Below are positions 22,236-34,460 of a stretch of 64,000 nt of DNA, piece by piece. Each line of letters opens with the position of its first letter. The first letter of the stretch is position 1. Made by a program: the position numbers and the translations under genes. The notes under the pieces are model-generated. The model was not told the DNA's origin. It worked only from the letters and a program-made list of their open reading frames with translations, and ran no database searches. The stretch is from Chrysomallon squamiferum (lineage: Eukaryota > Mollusca > Gastropoda > Neomphalida > Peltospiridae): contig CM022665.1 in the NCBI GenBank assembly GCA_012295275.1, positions 29,651,457-29,715,456 on the forward strand, read 5' to 3'.

Positions 22236-23490
22236 AGCAGGTTTCATTTGTTTCTTTCAGTAGACAAGTTCATTGTGTCAGGTTTCGTTTATTTCAGTAG
22301 ACAAGTTTATGGTGACAGGTTTCGTTTGTATATTTCAATAGACAAGTTCATGGTCGCAGGTTTCGTTTGTATATTTCAGTAGACAGTTTCATGGTGGGGT
22401 GTTTCATTTTTTTTCTTTCAGTAGACAAGTTCGTGGTAGCAGTTTTCATTTGTTTCTTTGAGTAGACAAGTTCATGGTCGCATGTTTCGTTTGTATATTT
22501 CAATAGACAAGTTCATGGTCGCAGGTTTCGTTTGTATATTTCAGTAGACAGTTTCATGGTGGGGTGTTTCATTTTTTTTCTTTCAGTAGACAAGTTCATG
22601 GTAGCAGTTTTCATTTGTTTCTTTGAGTAGACAAGTTCATGGTGGAAGGTTTCGTTTGTATATTTCAGTAGACAAGTTCATGGTCGTAGGTTTCGTTTGT
22701 ATATTTCAGTAGATAATTTCATGGTGTCAGATTTCGTTTGTATATTTCAGTAGACAAGTTCATGGTGGCAGGTTTCGTTTGTTTATTTCAGTAGACAAGT
22801 TTATGGTGACAGGTTACTGTTTTCTTTTTTTTTCAGTAGACAAATTAATGGTGACAGGTTTCGTTTTTTTCCTGTAGACAAGTTCATGGTTTCGTTTGTT
22901 TCTTTCAGTAGACACGTTTATGTGAGAACTTTCGTTTGTTTATTTCAGTAGACAAGTTCGTGGTGACAGGTTTCATTTGTTTTTTTTTCAGTAGACAAAT
23001 TTCGTTTTTTCCTGTGGCAAGTTCATGGTTTCGTTTGTTTATTTCAGTAGACAAGTTCATTGTGAGAAGGTTTCGTTTGTTTATTTCAGTAGACAAGTTC
23101 ATGGTGACAGGTTTCATTTGTTTCTTTTAGTAGACAAATTCATGGTGGCAGGTTTCGTTTGTTTATTTCAGTAGACAAGTTCATTGTGGAAGGTTTCGTT
23201 TGTTTATTTCAGTAGACAAGTTTATGGTGACAGGTTACGGCTTTCTTTTTTTTCAGTAGACAAATTAATGGTGACAGGTTTCTTTTTTTTTTCAGTAGAC
23301 AAGGTCGTGGTTTCGTTTGTTTCAGTAGAAAAGTTCATGATTTCGTTTGTTTCAGTAGACACGTTTATGGTGAGAACTTTCGTTTGTTTATTTCAATAGA
23401 CACGTTTATGGTGACAGGTTTCATTTGTTTCTTTTAGTAGAAAAATTGAGGATGACGTGTTCCTTTTGTTTCATTCAGTAGACAAATTCA
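22236..23490 (+). repeat. Minisatellite of about 32 units, 30-50 bp each, with acceptor-like borders
   Basis: The consensus unit is roughly CAGTAGACAAGTTCATGGTG, then ACAGG, then TTTCGTTTGTTTATTT, repeated head to tail; I count about 32 GTAGACAA-type cores. Length varies through the T-rich linker. There is higher-order structure: a block starting near 22336 recurs at 22501 (165-bp period, four units), and the sequence around 22801 recurs near 23222 (421-bp offset). Each unit on the plus strand places a pyrimidine-rich run directly before CAG or TAG, the shape of a 3' splice site. Frames through the array encode SVDKF-like peptide repeats on one strand and STEINK-like ones on the other; these are by-products. 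Confidence 0.95.
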
Positions 23491-24925
23491 CAGTCTCAGT
23501 TTCTGCTCTAGTGCTAGCACTTTGAATTTTTTCAGAAGTGTTTCAGGAAAGATTATAAACGTTCACGTATATAAAAAAACATCAGTGTTCGACACATGTT
23601 CTGTGTATTTTGCAGAGAAAAACCAAAAGTCTGGAAAGGCAGGTTTTTGGCTTTAGTTCACGCATTTATTGATATTATAAATAACCACTGTGTATAAATG
23701 TACAGGAAGAGGTGAAAACAAAAAAGAAGAGAACTATTCCAACACACCCCTTAATAATGAGCTTGTCAAAAAAAAAAATATCTTGAGATTAAAAACAACT
23801 TGAAACCAACGTCTGTTTTCTTAATAAGATTTAAAGAGTAGATGATTTTCCTTACCGTACTCTATCTAATTTCATTAAGCACGTCTGTTTTTATTCCAGT
23901 TTCGAATGGTTAATACACGGTATGATAACAGATTCGGTTGTGGCTTTTGCAAAATAAAATGAACAATATAATGACAAGCTTGTTACAAAAACCTGTTTAA
24001 CCGTGGATCTTAAAATAAAAAATAAAAAATTATCTTAAATCAATGTTTTGTCATCTTACCCTACATTACATACAGAAATATGATATCGAGTAATATGAGC
24101 CGGTCTGTGGCAGTTATAAATTACCTAGTGTGCAGTCAATAAGATGTATTGCAAATAACATATTTGTTTTTAAATATTGTGAAATAACTACTATCATAAC
24201 GATTGTATATTGAGAAAAGGTGCTATATTTGTCGCTTCTGATTGCTTCTAAATTCTGTTTTCATTTTATTTTTGTATATCTGATAATCATCCGAAAAAGA
24301 AATTTATTGTCATTAACTTAATTACAAACCCTTTAAAGGCATCCAAAAAAAAAAAAAGCCAAGTAAACGTAATATTTGTGTTTTATGTGTAGATTTTTAT
24401 TGCACGTTAGTTTGCGCCTTTCTCTGAGACTTGACAAATATAAACTGAAAATAAACAGCAAACAAGATAACAAATCTGTTGGTCGTGAATAATGTCCGGA
24501 TACCTGAGTTCAGTAAGCACTACTTGACAATTGAATGCTTTATGTATGTCACTCGAGTTCAGATTTTACGTTTATATATCGTCTTGTGTAAACATTATAA
24601 TGTCACTGATGAGTGCAATCAATGACTCTTTACCTGTCATATAGGAATAAATCTCTAACATAAAATGTTTAAATATTTTTGGTGACTTAGGTGATAAACC
24701 ATAAAATCAAGCAAGATCTTGCACAAAACAGTTTGTTAGATTTTACTGTTGAATCAGGATTTGATTCTTGAATTTTTAAAAATAATTTCAAAATGATGTA
24801 AGTATGCTGCTTTCTTAAAAGTTAATATTCACATTATACTGTGTTTACATACACGCTTCAGTTAGTCATCGAGATCTCTCTCTCTCTGTATACCTGTTAC
24901 CTGTTTATCAACAGTGTAGGTATGT
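23491..24925. other. AT-rich DNA with no feature seen
   Basis: Mostly unique sequence with short A runs; no exon, tRNA or transposon border recognised. Confidence 0.5.
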
Positions 24926-24931
24926 ATATTT

Positions 24932-25096
<165 letters not shown>

Positions 25097-25384
25097 TTAT
25101 ATCGACATGCAGTACTTTAAAAAAATATATGTAGCAACCGAAAGAACCAATATTATAATAATTACATGACAAATAAACAAACATGCTAATAAGAGAACAA
25201 AGAAATGTTCGCTTTTCCCATCAGAAAACAGACTAAATTATTTCTTTTATGTTGGAAATTTTCAGTAATCTCCCTCAGCAGATCAAATAGTTATACGAAT
25301 TCTAGGTATTGATCTATTATATTAATAACTTTATTCACTCAGTTTATCTGAGTTAAACTTAGATATTGTAAGACATAGAATTTG

Positions 25385-25690
25385 ACATCAGCATATAAAA
25401 ACAGAAATGATGAAGTGGACATTAACATTTACATACAGCTGACATAACAGACATCAAAACATACACACCAAATTGACGTAATGGACATCAAAACATATTC
25501 GCAAAGGTGGCATCATGGGCAGTAACATACAGATGACACGAGGGACGTTAATTCACAGATGACATAGACAGTAACATACATACACAGAGATTAACATCAT
25601 GAACATTAATATCAATAGATAAAACATTATGCACATTAACACACACAAATGCAGATAATGGCCAATAATGGACAATAATCATATCATATA
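25385..25690. repeat. Degenerate minisatellite, about eight units of 35-40 bp
   Basis: Recurring modules of the form GACAT(A/C)ATGGACATTAACA followed by ACACAGA-like text: GTGGACATTAACATTTACAT, GTAATGGACATCAAAACATA, CATCATGGGCAGTAACATAC, CATCATGAACATTAATATC, CATTATGCACATTAACACA. Divergence is high, so the array is old. Confidence 0.7.
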
Positions 25691-26830
25691 CATTTTTTTT
25701 TTGTGGGGGGGAGACAATATTTGGTTACCAATTAGTGATTCAGTTGAAAATAAAAATAAATTATTAAATTTTTTTTTTTTTTTTTAGAAATAAACAAAAA
25801 TAAAAAATAATAAATAAAAGTAGAACGAATATTTTTATTTTAATGTTCTCTTATGTAATTTCAATTTTTTAAAAATATAATCAGTTATAAAGCATTTTCA
25901 GATATGTTTTGTGATTTCCTATAAATCTTACAATGGATTTTTTCTAAGGATATTTACAGATTAAATGGCGGTTTCAATAAAATGTAAATACATATATGTA
26001 GCACGTATAATGTTAACATGTACTAAATATTCATTGATGAAGAACAGCATTATCATGTAAGCATAGCTAGTAAATTTAAATACAGTAATTCAGATATTAC
26101 AAATCCAAAATCATCTGTACGTATTTTCGTCATTCTGAACTCAATAAAAGCGATTTCAGTTCTTGAGGACTGGCTGAAATTTCCTGTCTACAGTCTGACT
26201 CATCTGTATATGATAACTATACACTGTAATACACACTGTCAAACAATTTTTGAAATAATTGTATTTTGGAATTCGGGTATCGCAAAAACAAAAGGACCCA
26301 TGCAAACTATGACCATCCTGAACTCTTTGTTATTTTGTTAATACTAGGGACCTGGTTGATTATTTCCAAATTACACCTGTACCCATCTGTTACAAATGAC
26401 ACTAATTCTGATGTTCTGATAGTGTGAAATTATCCAAATAGCAGAATTAAATATATAAATAATTACTCCCTCCAGATGTCAGGAAGCAGCATTTTAGGGA
26501 AGATAGTGGGAAATGTTCAATATGAGACAGAAAAACGTCTAGACATCATTTAGAAACAATTATTAATCTAAAAAAACAACAATTATATAGCAGTTTGATT
26601 GCAGAAGCCTTGAAAACAGAAAATGAAAAACATGTTTTTTCTTTGAGCGGTGGTTATAAAATCCTATGGTTAAGTCTGTTGTTAGTGTTTGCTTTTATGG
26701 TCGTGTGCAGTCTACTACTAGTTTAATGTTGTAGTCCTCGAAAAAAAAAAAAAAAAAAAAAAAGATTTTCTTTAATGAAGACATAGACTTTATTCAGAAC
26801 AATGTATGTTGTGGTTTGAGAGAGAGAGAG

Positions 26831-26889
<59 letters not shown>

Positions 26890-27911
26890 TGATTTTTAAA
26901 AAATCTAGTATACTTTATCTGATAATAATTTGATTATAATAATCCGTAAACACCAACCTCTACAAAAATAAAATCTGATGATTAATCTCTTTACTAATGT
27001 TTGGTACAGTACAAAGAAGTATTCTTGAAATTTTTATATATTGTTTTCATATTAAATACTAGCAAGACTATTAACAGGATTGTCCTGTTTCCGTTCTTTC
27101 GATTAATTGTCCAACATTATCAGCTCAGTACTTGACGATCGTTGTTGACTAAATGTGGAATAGAATGTCTAAAAATAGACTATCAGACAACGTATTTCAT
27201 ATCCTGTGCCAAAGCAGGTTCTAAATTAGCGCAGTTTTGTAAACTTTGCTAATAACTTCATCATAAATAAACCCCAACATATAATGCTATTTTGGTGGTT
27301 AAAATATATACAAGACTATCTATGGGATGAAATAAAATAAATACTGAATGAACAATAAAGAAAATTGGAAAGATACGTTATAATACTTTTCCAGTGTATT
27401 TCGTTTATCGATCATGGATGAAGACATTCAAATAAATGTGGTCAGAACTGAATAATAATGCAATAAATATTAAATATAGACTTCTAATCATCCTAATTAT
27501 ATATCGGGAATTTGATATTTATTTTTGCACACACATCGGACAACTAGTTCATCAAAAAGCTGTGAAATGGAAAGGTAGATGTCAAAGATATATGGTATTA
27601 TGCATTTAGGATATATATATATCTGGGAGCAGGTGTACGTATTTGTTTTAAAATACTGTATTTTATGCCAAATTTATATCATCAAAGCTATGTCTCAGAA
27701 AATTAATACATCTTCTTCAACCGCTGTTTTTAATTTATTTCGTTAATGTTTATGAAAATATATTTTCAGTCTATTCATCAAAGATTTGTTAAAGTTCAGT
27801 GGTTAATTCAGAAATAGATAATCATGTCTTTATTTTAACAATAACCGTTTCCACGGTTGCAGAGAAAATGTAATGAATGCTTTGCACGAAAATATCAGCA
27901 TATCATATATG

Positions 27912-27956
<45 letters not shown>

Positions 27957-29629
27957 TCTGAAAGATTCCTTATAAAATATTTTAAAAAGTAAACCGGCTT
28001 TTTAAATCCTGCGTTTAATTACCTGTTGTAATTGGTGATATGTACTCATACAAAATGTAGAGTTCAGATAGATAAATGAATTAAAGGTAAGTAATTATTT
28101 AAGGACATCTGAAAACGATTTATATTAATGGTTATTTAGAATACCAAGCTATGTTTTAAGTAATAATTAAATATTTACCAGATGACATTTTATTCATATT
28201 TACAAATAGAAATATCTGAAAGAATGCACTGTGTATAAAAATGTACCCTAGAAAATAATATAGTTTAAAAATGTTTATATATACAATGTAAGTATTTTCT
28301 AATAAAAACACACATACTAAAGACTCTTTTAATTTTTCTTGTGTATGTCCGAATAAATGAATAAAATTTTCAACAAATGCAGATAATAATATGCAGCTTT
28401 GAAATTAGAGCACTTTTTATGGTTTCTTCACCTTGAAAACTTTTCATTATTTCATATCTTTCTGACCATTTTTATCAAATCTGGGCAACAACAAAATCAG
28501 ATATAGCATGAGTGACAATAAGATCTGATATATAGAGTTATTTTGTTATTTACATTATAAGAACTGTTCTCTGCTTATTCAAACATCTTTTTTTTTTTTC
28601 TTCTCTTGTTCGGACTTGTGTTTATTAAAAATTCGTGGAGATTATGATACAACGAAACAAAAATAAATCATCAACCTTGTTTTCATCGAGTGTAACAACT
28701 AGATATTTATATCACAGCGAAATGATGGATATTAAGTTTCCTGCCAATTAATTGCATAAAATCTGAAAATAAACCGGCACAAGACAGCACCGGTGAGAGT
28801 ATAAAAATATTAATATTACATCACTGCAAAATTTGCGGGGCTGATTTCATCTGGCCAGGAGAGTTGTGAAACCCAAAATTACCTCACTAATTAAATTATC
28901 CACTAATCGAGCGTCTGTCTAGGACAATTAACCATTGCTCGCTTGCGTGTCAGGAAGGTATAACGAAGAAGTGCCTTTTTTTCTATATTATGCTTCTTCT
29001 TAATTTCATTATAATTTGCGCAACTGACGATACAAACGAATATAAAAATTAATAAACTCTTCACTTCCTTAATATTATCGTGTTGAGAAATTTGCTATCT
29101 TCTCATTTTCGTTATTACACACATTTATATGTACAAGAGAGCTATACTGTGTATTTAGGCATTTTCCTTCTTTCACTCTTTTCTTCAACTATCTGAAACA
29201 TTTTAGACCCATGGAGACTTAAAGAGTAGAGCAGCAATTGTTCGAGATGCTGGGATCCATGTCGAAGCGTACGTCGAAAAAGAAGAAGCCTGCCTCAGTT
29301 TCATTTCAAATCCTTATCCCTGCTTATACATATAATACGTGTGTGTACACACATATACATACACCAGGGAGAGAGAGAAAACGAAAAAGAAATACAGACA
29401 TATACACACTAAAACATAAACATTTTGAAGATAAACATTTTGAACTGAAACAAAACAGCTTGGTTAAGTCCAAACAACTATACATCGAATACCAATTTCA
29501 CGGTTTATGGAATTACACTGACAATGTAAATACATTAACCTGTACTTAATGTATTTGCTTTTAACCAAACGAAATCCCTCTCATCTCTAAACGTTTCGAC
29601 AGCATACTCATTACTACCGTATTTTCCCT
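25691..29629. other. Gene-free stretch with microsatellites and one structured island
   Basis: Simple repeats: poly-T at 25769-25786, poly-A at 26740-26763, (AG)n then (CA)n at 26819-26887, and (AT)n at 27908-27954. The island 28,640-28,985 is non-repetitive and holds several homeodomain-type cores (CCAATTAATTGCATAAAA, CACTAATTAAATTATCCAC, GGACAATTAACCATTGC); it could be regulatory. The frame at 29238-29549 has no recognisable motif. Confidence 0.45.
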
Positions 29630-30065
29630 AACTAAAAATACATATTCAAAAATGAAAAAAAGAAGAATAGAAAAGAGGTAAATTACTGTAATGATTAGAT
29701 AAAAATACTATATAGGCTAATGTGACTAAATTTATTTTCCTAATCTGAAAATATATATTTAAAAAATAAAGGATAGGAAGAGAAAGGATGGTAAAAATTA
29801 GTTAGCAGTAGTACAGTGTTGACTAATGCAAAAGAATTAATTTTCTGAATCTGAAAAAACATTTAAAAAAAAATAAGAGAGAGTTAAATTACTATAACAG
29901 CTAGACAGAAGGACCATGTATTGTGAATAATTGAATTTTTTTATGCCGCAGAATACATATTTAAAAAGAAAAAAAAAAAAAAAAAAAAAAAAACGAGAAA
30001 GACAGGAATAAAAAGAGATAGGTGAATTACAGTCAGGACTAAGAAGCAGTACTGTGTAATGTAAA
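29630..30065. repeat. Degenerate tandem array, about four units of 100-120 bp
   Basis: Each unit carries, in order, an A(C/T)ATATTTAAAAA-type start, a GAAAAGAGG/AGAGAGAGTT purine block, TAAATTACTGTAATG or a variant, a TAGACAG/ATTAGAT motif, and an AATTTATTTTCCTAATCTGA-type end. Units begin near 29637, 29750, 29853 and 29950. The last has acquired a poly-A run at 29969-29992. Confidence 0.65.
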
Positions 30066-31013
30066 TTATTTCACATTAATGCAAGGACGTGATTGATGTA
30101 AACACAGGGAAACACTAAACACACACTGCACGTGATGAGTTTTCAAGAGGTGTTTGTCTTGTTCAACACACGACCAAGAACAGATAGAGACGAGACTGTC
30201 TGAGTGCTGAAAGCGATCAATGTCATAATCTTTGTAAATCATTGTTAGCTCACATCGACCATATATACTGTAACAATTCCTTGATGGGATAATTGTTGTA
30301 TCTCATACTAAGTGAAATTTGTTATCCACTCTCTCACCATTCAGGGAAGTAGAAAGCAAATAGCGAACACCGCCATTAAAATTAATCCTGTTTGTTACAT
30401 TAATGACGAACAGAAAAATCGACCATCTTCTCTTTCACTTCCATCCGTCAGTTTGTTATTCTTTGTTTGAAAAATAAGAATAAAAAAATCACTTATTCCG
30501 TACGTATATTTGTCAGTTTTTGTTTTCGTTTCCGGCAATAGCTTTTAATTTTTTTCCTTTTCCATTATTTTGTATGACTGAATAAACTTTACATACTTCA
30601 TTTAGTTCTTTCATATTTCTTTTATGTTTTCGTACTTGAGTTCAAGTAAGCTTGAAAACTTAATAAAATACCCAGAAAAAATAAATTCACATGCTGTTAT
30701 GTTAGATCATAAGGCATACATTCTAGTGTCTATTTATAACAACATTTAAAAAGATATGTTAGTGAGGAAAAAAATATGAATTTAAATCAACACCTATAAG
30801 AAATATTACGTTTTCTTGTAGATCTATAAATCTCATTCTCAGTGACATCATAAGCTATTTAATTTAGGACAGGGGACTGAACATATATTAATTTTGTATG
30901 GGGACATTTTCACTAAATTTCTGTCAATAACAAACTAAGGGTACAGGTTTCAAGCTAGCGTTTAAAGTTGGAAACGTGTATTTTGCATATCTGGTTTTAA
31001 CGTATTATAAATC
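30066..31013. other. No feature seen
   Basis: AT-rich unique DNA; 30,100-30,440 is slightly more complex but has no exon or transposon border I can identify. Confidence 0.5.
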
Positions 31014-31096
31014 GTGTACTGTCTGGATCGAAATCTCACATTTTTTCATCTTTATTGGTAGGATAGTAAAGCAAAACTCCATTTCTTATCAAGTCA
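31014..31096 (+). repeat. Copy 1 of an 83-bp direct duplication
   Basis: GTACTGTCTGGATCGAAATC, a TTTTCATCTTTATTGGTAGG block, ATAGTAAAGCAAAACTCC and ATTTCTTATCAAG recur at 31468-31551 in the same orientation (454-bp offset), with small indels. Confidence 0.85.
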
Positions 31097-31467
31097 AATA
31101 TTTTTTTTTGTAAAATCCAGACTGACTATGGAGTTCTGTGCCCAAACTTTAAAACTTGATGATGGAATTCCAATGTCGTCTCGTATCCAGACACATCTGG
31201 AACAAGGACAAAATCTGAACGTAGACTCTTAAAGTCTAATCCATTAACATCAAGCATTATCTGAGCACAAAAGCACAGCTTCTGGATTTACGTGTTAGAC
31301 TTGTAGTGATATATTACTTGGTTGTAAACTTGGAAATACGTTGAGCTGTGCAAACTGGTCCCTTTGACATGGCGACATGCTCGTCAAATTATCTCCATCT
31401 CACAGCTATTTCTTAAGTCGGCTTTATTTGTTATTTATTTCGGATGGATGAAGTTTAATTAAAGTGG

Positions 31468-31551
31468 CGTACTGTCTGGATCGAAACTCCGCATTCTTCA
31501 TCTTTGTTTATTGGCAGAATAGTAAAGCAAGACGGCATTTCTTATCAAGCC
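31468..31551 (+). repeat. Copy 2 of the 83-bp direct duplication
   Basis: Partner of 31014-31096: GTACTGTCTGGATCGAAACT through GCATTTCTTATCAAGC. A dispersed element inserted twice or a local duplication would both explain it. Confidence 0.85.
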
Positions 31552-31830
31552 TATATAAAACAAGCATTAATTGTCGAAACAGCGTGCGTGTATGTATATT
31601 TAGAATGTTTGACTTAAACAAGATAACCACCGATTTAAATTGAAACAGCAGGAAAATATAAGATATCACCAAGCTGTTTGGTCTTCAACGGAAAGACCAC
31701 CAACAAGATAGACAAAACACAGAAATACGAATTAAAAGGTAAATCAGAATGAAAAGCCAGGAAGAAAATGATCCTAGTAGGATACAAAACACTGATGTAC
31801 AAAAATAACATTGAAAACAGTAGTAGTCGT

Positions 31831-32130
31831 ATACACACAAAGACACACTAAACATCAGAATGACACAAACACACAGACACACTAAATATCAGAGTGACAT
31901 ATCCATACAAGGACACACTAAACATAAGAATGACATATACACACAAGTAAACTCTAAACATCAGAACGACATATACACACAAGTAAACTCTAAACATCAG
32001 AACGACATATACACACAAGTAAACTCTAAACATCAGAACGACATATACACACAAGTAAACTCTAAACATCAGAACGACATATACACACAAGTAAACTCTA
32101 AACATCAGAACGACATATACACACAAATAC
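31831..32130. repeat. 36-bp minisatellite, five near-perfect units plus older flanking ones
   Basis: The unit ACATATACACACAAGTAAAC + TCTAAACATCAGAACG repeats with an exact 36-bp period from about 31933 to 32126. Three or four diverged units (31831-31932) precede it. Because 36 is a multiple of three, both strands show open frames with 12-residue peptide repeats, but nothing suggests translation. There are no spacers between units, so it is not a CRISPR array. Confidence 0.95.
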
Positions 32131-32634
32131 ACAATACAGATACCACGCTGAACATTTAAATATCACTAAAACACTCAGAATTCTTGAGTATACCAAAATG
32201 GCTGTAATCATAGGTTTCTGAAAACGTTGTCATTACTTTGTTATTCTTTAAGCCATAGTAACTAAATCGAATTGGTGAGAATCGCTTTCTTATTAAGGAA
32301 ACGAGACCGGGTCGAAGAGGTATGCAATATAACGATACCATCATTTTAGCGTCATCTTTTTGTACTAGTAACCGTGACGCACACTTGAAAATACACAGTA
32401 AACTTTTTCAACCAGTTAACATTTAAGAAGTAATTTTGAAAACACAATCATTTGACATATGATAATTCCTGAGGCCGGATGATGAGTGGCAGAAGACGTA
32501 TTATTAGACGTAATCCTGGTAACGGAAGACGCCCACTTTCCTGAGATTTCTAATTGTAGTAAAATTTACTTTGATAAAAAATCAAAATGATATTGAATAT
32601 GTGACACCACTGAGAGGTGGAATTTGGGTTTGTA

Positions 32635-32666
<32 letters not shown>

Positions 32667-33085
32667 TGTGTGTGTGTGTGTGTGTGTGTGTCTGTCTGCG
32701 CACTCTTTCCTCTTATTTCAGTATTTTAGATATTTGAAATCGCCTTTTAAACGAAACAAAATATTTATCCACTGATGCAGTCTTGCAATATAAATAGTAT
32801 AAATAATATTCATACTGTATGTGAATCAATATATCAGATGTAATTAAGATTAATTAAGATGTATCATCTTTCTTAAACTTAATTTAACTGTGGGCAGAAG
32901 CACTATTTTAAAGTCTCTCAGGAAAACTTATTGATTGTTACACTAGATAAGGTTACATCTGAACTTTCAGAAAACCGCAGGAAAACAGAGTATCAATTAT
33001 TATTATTATTATATTAATATTATTATTGTTGATGTTGTTATTATTATTAATATTATGAGTAGTAGTAGTTGTAGCAGTAGTAGTG

Positions 33086-33136
<51 letters not shown>

Positions 33137-33143
33137 ATAGTAA

Positions 33144-33181
<38 letters not shown>

Positions 33182-33583
33182 ATAGTAATAGTTATAAAAG
33201 TAATATGAAATCAGTAGAGCAGTTACAGCTACAGAAACTGTAATAATTTAATTGGAAGTATACCATTAGTCGCAGTTATAACGGTAACATTAGTAATAAA
33301 AGTAATAGTAGCAGTAGCAAGCCTTCTAGTAGCAACGATAAAAAGGTAAATGCAACATTTTTTGAAGTAAAGGTGCAGACTTAGTAGTACATGTAATTAT
33401 AAATGAAACATAAAGCTTTTTTAAGCTTATTTGTCATAATATTAAAAACATCATTGGAGCAGTAGTAGTAGTTAGCAGCAGTAGAAGCGGATGTAACAGT
33501 ATCATCAGTTGTAGAGTTGTTGTTATTGTAATTACTGCAATATTTGTATGTTTATCCTTTTAATTCAGTTGAAATAATACTAG
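32131..33583. other. Gene-free stretch with (TG)n and (AGT)n tracts
   Basis: Interrupted (TG)n/(CGTG)n at 32631-32692, (ATT)n at 32998-33054 and a long (AGT)n at 33058-33190. The polyserine frame over the last is an artefact. AGT/AGC triplets recur weakly to 33,340 and at 33,460-33,485. Confidence 0.6.
33058..33190. repeat. (AGT)n microsatellite with AAT and TGT interruptions
   Basis: About 40 triplets, two of the inner blocks separated by AATAGTAAT. Confidence 0.95.
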
Positions 33584-33778
33584 CTCATCAATACATGTCG
33601 TCGCCTTGTTTCATTAAGAAAACGAAGGAAAGAAAAGTGTTGTATCTTACTGGAATTATTCGGAACAGATATCCCGCAAAGACAAATGATTCGGTATCTT
33701 AGTGAAAGCGACTCAGCTAAGATACCAAGAATGTTAATAGCTGACGATTTAATGAGAGAGAATGATGGTTTTATGTGA
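33584..33778 (+). other. Coding-like open segment, unproven exon
   Basis: After a TAG at 33581-33583 (an in-frame stop or a weak splice acceptor) the plus strand is open for 64 codons to TGA 33776-33778. The peptide includes RRLVSLRKRRKEKCCILLEL and IRYLSESDSAKIPRMLIADD. The mix of charged and hydrophobic residues and higher GC look more like coding than chance, but no family is recognised and the acceptor lacks a pyrimidine tract. The antisense frame of similar length is probably its shadow, or both are chance. Confidence 0.2.
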
Positions 33779-33908
33779 CATTTTCTTCCTTCTAGCTTCA
33801 AACCGTCAAAGCAATTATCAGCTGAAAATCAACTGGAGTCCGATTGCACGATTTTAGCGTAAACAGGAAAGTGAAGGATTTCTTTAAAAAAATACATAAA
33901 CTTTAAAT

Positions 33909-33910
33909 TA

Positions 33911-33962
<52 letters not shown>
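33909..33962. repeat. (AAT)n microsatellite
   Basis: About 17 uninterrupted AAT triplets. Confidence 0.95.
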
Positions 33963-34024
33963 TATGAAAGGGAAAAACTAAAATCAAAAGAGCTTAAGAT
34001 ACAGAAAAGGGTTTACTCGTTTAG

Positions 34025-34460
34025 AAAAATGGCATTTTAATATAAAATTTGATCACACTGAATAACTTAATTTCATCACAACTGGACATCACACTTTTAT
34101 AGCAGAGAACCATTTACCTTGACCGTAGAAAATTCGCTATGTGATAAATATGAAAAAGTGAAAAACTAAAATTTAAAAACAGAATGTGACATTTAAATTG
34201 GCCTTGTCTATTGGAACGGTGAAAATGGAAACTGAAAAAAAAAACAAGAAAAATTGAAAAAAATAAAAAGCAACAGAATATGAAATTTTAATTGACTTTG
34301 GCTACGAGAATGCTGAAATTCGAAACTTAAAAAAAAAAAAAAAAAAAAAAAAACCCCAGAATATAACATTTAAATTGGCCTTGACTATGGGAACGGTGAA
34401 AATCGAAACTGAAAAAAAAAAAACACAAAAAAAACCACAAAAAAAAAAAAAAAAACGAAA
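34025..34460. repeat. Degenerate tandem array, about four units of 80-110 bp
   Basis: Recurring module: CAGAATGTGACATTTAAATT, GGCCTTGTCTATTGGAACGG, TGAAAATGGAAACTGAAAA, then poly-A. Units begin near 34180, 34275 and 34358. An older one (34030-34170) keeps CCTTGACCGTAGAAAAT and GAAAAAGTGAAAAACT. The poly-A linkers (34329-34353, 34439-34456) have grown independently. Confidence 0.75.

Noticed and set aside
22905-23399. Frames encoding repeated SVDKF or STEINK peptides
   Set aside because: They follow the minisatellite units, run on both strands, and lack starts, promoters or splice borders of their own.
31831-32130. Regular direct repeats resembling a CRISPR array
   Set aside because: Units abut with no unique spacers, and the surroundings are animal DNA; it is a minisatellite.
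33055-33243. Polyserine open frame
   Set aside because: Pure translation of an (AGT)n microsatellite.
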